NCBI GenBank assembly: GCA_014804285.1
Contig: JAAVAA010000075.1
Location: 1 to 16,430, forward strand
Direction of reading: 5' to 3'
Origin: Lachnospiraceae bacterium
GTDB taxonomy: Bacteria > Bacillota > Clostridia > Lachnospirales > Lachnospiraceae
DNA length: 16,430 nt
Both the position numbers and the translations under genes were made by a program. Positions 14,808 through 16,430 of the stretch are shown piece after piece (positions within the stretch are counted from its first letter, which is position 1; the number at the start of each line of letters is the position of its first letter). A model generated the notes under the pieces. The model did no database searches. It saw only the letters and a list, made by a program, of their open reading frames with translations, and was not told where the DNA came from.

Positions 14808-16073
14808 CTATTTTGCTCTTCTAAGCACTTCACGATGTATCAATAAAGGTTCACTGGCACCTTCCACCGCACCCTTTGTGATAACACACTCTTCAATTGT
14901 ATCGTCAGACGGAATCCGGAACATCACATCCATCATAACCTTTTCCATGATAGAACGAAGTCCTCTTGCACCTGTCTTACGCTCAAATGCCTGCTTTGCA
15001 ATGGCTTCCACCGCGTCCTCTTCAAAAGAAAGCTTCACATCATCGTAACCGAAAAGCTTCTGATATTGCTTAACTAAAGCGCTCTTCGGCTCTGTCAGGA
15101 TTCGAATCAGCGCTTCCTGATCAAGTCCTCTGAGTGATACATTAATCGGCACACGCCCTACAAACTCAGGAATCACTCCGTACTTCACCAAATCCTGAGG
15201 TGTTACCTCCTGTAGCAGATCGCTGATCTCACGGTTGCTCTTACTGGAAATCTCCGCATCAAAGCCGATGGAATTACGGTTCAATCTGTTTTCTACAATC
15301 TTTTCCAAGCCGTCAAAAGCTCCGCCGCAAATAAACAAAATATTGGTGGTATCGATCTGAATCAATTCCTGATGAGGATGCTTTCTGCCTCCCTGCGGCG
15401 GCACACTTGCCACCGTTCCTTCAATTAACTTAAGAAGTGCCTGTTGCACACCCTCGCCAGAAACGTCTCTGGTAATCGAAACGTTTTCGCTCTTTTTGGT
15501 GATCTTATCTATCTCATCAATATATACAATCCCAAGCTGTGCTCGATCCACATCATAATCCGCCGCCTGTATCAGCTTCAACAGGATGTTCTCCACATCC
15601 TCCCCCACATAACCGGCCTCCGTCAATGTGGTTGCATCCGCAATCGCAAAAGGAACATTGATGATCTTAGCCAGAGTCTGGGCAAGATAAGTTTTGCCCG
15701 ATCCGGTAGGTCCTAACATAATGATGTTGCTTTTTTGAAGTTCCACATCATCCATGTCCTTGGGCGCTGTCACCCGTTTATAATGGTTGTATACTGCAAC
15801 GGAAAGAACCTTTTTTGCCTCTTCCTGCCCTATCACATAATCATCCAGGAAATTTTTGATTTCAATAGGCTTTAAGAGGTTGATGTCAAGTTCCTCTTCT
15901 TCCAGTTCATCCTCATACTCTTCTTCCACAATGTCCGCGCAGATCTCCACGCATTCGTCGCAGATATAGACCCCCGCAGGGCCTGCAATCAATTTTCTTA
16001 CCTGATCTTGTGTCTTATTACAAAAAGAACATCTGATATTATCCGAATTTCTGCCTGCCATTTTTCTATCCAT
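14808..16073 (-). CDS. clpX: ATP-dependent Clp protease ATP-binding subunit ClpX
   Basis: AAA+ unfoldase that feeds substrates to ClpP. Numbered from ATG 16073 (421 residues): a four-cysteine zinc-binding domain (C15, C18, C38, C41), Walker A GPTGSGKT (121-128), pore loop GYVG (154-157), Walker B IVYIDEID (182-189), the RKH loop (GGRKHPHQ) and the IGF loop (NRNSIGFDAE) that docks to ClpP. All are intact. The linker after the zinc domain is very acidic (EEEYEDELEEEELD). The start is ambiguous. ATG 16073 has GGAAAGG only 3 nt away; ATG 16061 gives the common MAGRN start but lies 15 nt from that site; TTG 16085 is possible but its site would be buried in a hairpin. The clpP gene lies upstream in the same orientation. 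Confidence 0.97.
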   Translation of the reverse strand: MDRKMAGRNSDNIRCSFCNKTQDQVRKLIAGPAGVYICDECVEICADIVEEEYEDELEEEELDINLLKPIEIKNFLDDYVIGQEEAKKVLSVAVYNHYKRVTAPKDMDDVELQKSNIIMLGPTGSGKTYLAQTLAKIINVPFAIADATTLTEAGYVGEDVENILLKLIQAADYDVDRAQLGIVYIDEIDKITKKSENVSITRDVSGEGVQQALLKLIEGTVASVPPQGGRKHPHQELIQIDTTNILFICGGAFDGLEKIVENRLNRNSIGFDAEISSKSNREISDLLQEVTPQDLVKYGVIPEFVGRVPINVSLRGLDQEALIRILTEPKSALVKQYQKLFGYDDVKLSFEEDAVEAIAKQAFERKTGARGLRSIMEKVMMDVMFRIPSDDTIEECVITKGAVEGASEPLLIHREVLRRAK

Positions 16074-16089
16074 GCACCTTTCCAAGACC

Positions 16090-16118
16090 GCAGCCCTGTG
16101 TTAATCGCACAAGGCTGC
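16090..16118 (-). promoter_or_regulatory. RNA hairpin in the clpP-clpX intergenic region
   Basis: On the minus-strand transcript, 16118-16108 can pair with 16100-16090 to give an 11-bp stem with one G-U wobble and a 7-nt loop. No U run follows (next bases GGTCTTGG), so it is not a standard terminator. It ends 16 nt before the clpX ATG at 16073, and could influence clpX translation, or mark a processing site between clpP and clpX. A 12-bp palindrome GAAAATATTTTC lies next to it, just after the clpP stop. Confidence 0.6.
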
Positions 16119-16136
16119 TTCTGAAAATATTTTCTT

Positions 16137-16430
16137 TTATTTGTCCCCGGAACGCTTGTAGACCACTCTGTCGATCAAACCATATTCTTTGGCTTCCTCT
16201 GCCGTCATCCAGTTATCCCGCTCCGTGTCCGCTGCAATCACATCATAATCCTTGCCCGTATTTTCGGCCAAGATCTTGTTTAGTTTTTGTTTTGTCTGTA
16301 AAATATGCTTTGCCGCAATTTCAATTTCGGTGGCCTGACCCTGAGCACCTCCGAGAGGCTGATGAATCATGATCTCTGCATTCGGAAGAGCCAGTCTTTT
16401 TCCTTTTGCCCCGCCGGATAAAAGGAATGC
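16137..16430 (-). CDS. clpP: ATP-dependent Clp protease proteolytic subunit ClpP (C-terminal part)
   Basis: Only the C-terminal 97 residues are in the window; the reading frame continues, without a stop, through the window edge at 16430. The visible part begins AFLLSGGAKGKR, just after the expected catalytic serine, which lies outside. The catalytic histidine is in IMIHQPLGGAQGQA and the catalytic aspartate in TERDNWMTAEEA. The ending GLIDRVVYKRSGDK is typical. ClpP forms the tetradecameric chamber that degrades proteins unfolded by ClpX, whose gene follows 63 nt downstream. An internal Met at 16370 (MIHQ) is not the real start, because conserved ClpP sequence continues upstream of it. Confidence 0.97.
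   Translation of the reverse strand, partial: AFLLSGGAKGKRLALPNAEIMIHQPLGGAQGQATEIEIAAKHILQTKQKLNKILAENTGKDYDVIAADTERDNWMTAEEAKEYGLIDRVVYKRSGDK

Overview
The window looks like a chromosomal segment of a low-to-moderate GC Firmicute, most likely a Lachnospiraceae-type Clostridium. The evidence is the gene order clpP-clpX-lon-engB, a T-box leader in front of valS, AGGAGG-type ribosome binding sites throughout, and family-level resemblance of the proteins. No taxonomic search was possible, so this is an inference.

Layout, left to right. Positions 1-152 hold no gene but contain a 24-bp perfect inverted repeat and a second small hairpin. valS (minus strand) follows, with a complete valine T-box leader (GUA specifier, T-box motif, terminator) and a near-consensus sigma-A promoter. 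Divergent from this, on the plus strand, is a two-gene operon: a secreted VIT-VWA protein and, overlapping it by 4 bp, an exosortase-family membrane protease/transpeptidase. The VIT-VWA protein ends in a PEP-CTERM-like tail (SEPGE, hydrophobic helix, basic cluster), so it is the natural candidate substrate of the exosortase. Between the two divergent promoter regions is an array of seven 11-bp TGATG units, six of them in exact tandem.

The exosortase gene runs tail-to-tail into a LacX-type aldose 1-epimerase gene, with a 10-bp overlap. A small orphan protein gene with its own promoter and terminator follows. From about 7.7 kb to the right end everything is on the minus strand. In transcription order (right to left) the genes are clpP (partial), clpX, lon, engB, a YtvI/AI-2E family membrane protein, a D-lactate-dehydrogenase-type 2-hydroxyacid dehydrogenase, truA, a VanZ-family protein and a DUF308/HdeD-like protein. 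From lon leftwards to vanZ these genes abut or overlap, so they probably form one operon with translational coupling.

The right half is protein quality control (ClpXP, Lon), ribosome assembly (EngB) and tRNA modification (TruA), with metabolic and membrane genes appended; it is ordinary. The part worth attention is 3.2-6.2 kb: a compact exosortase plus single dedicated target system in a Gram-positive-type genome, preceded by a helically phased repeat array that may be its control region.
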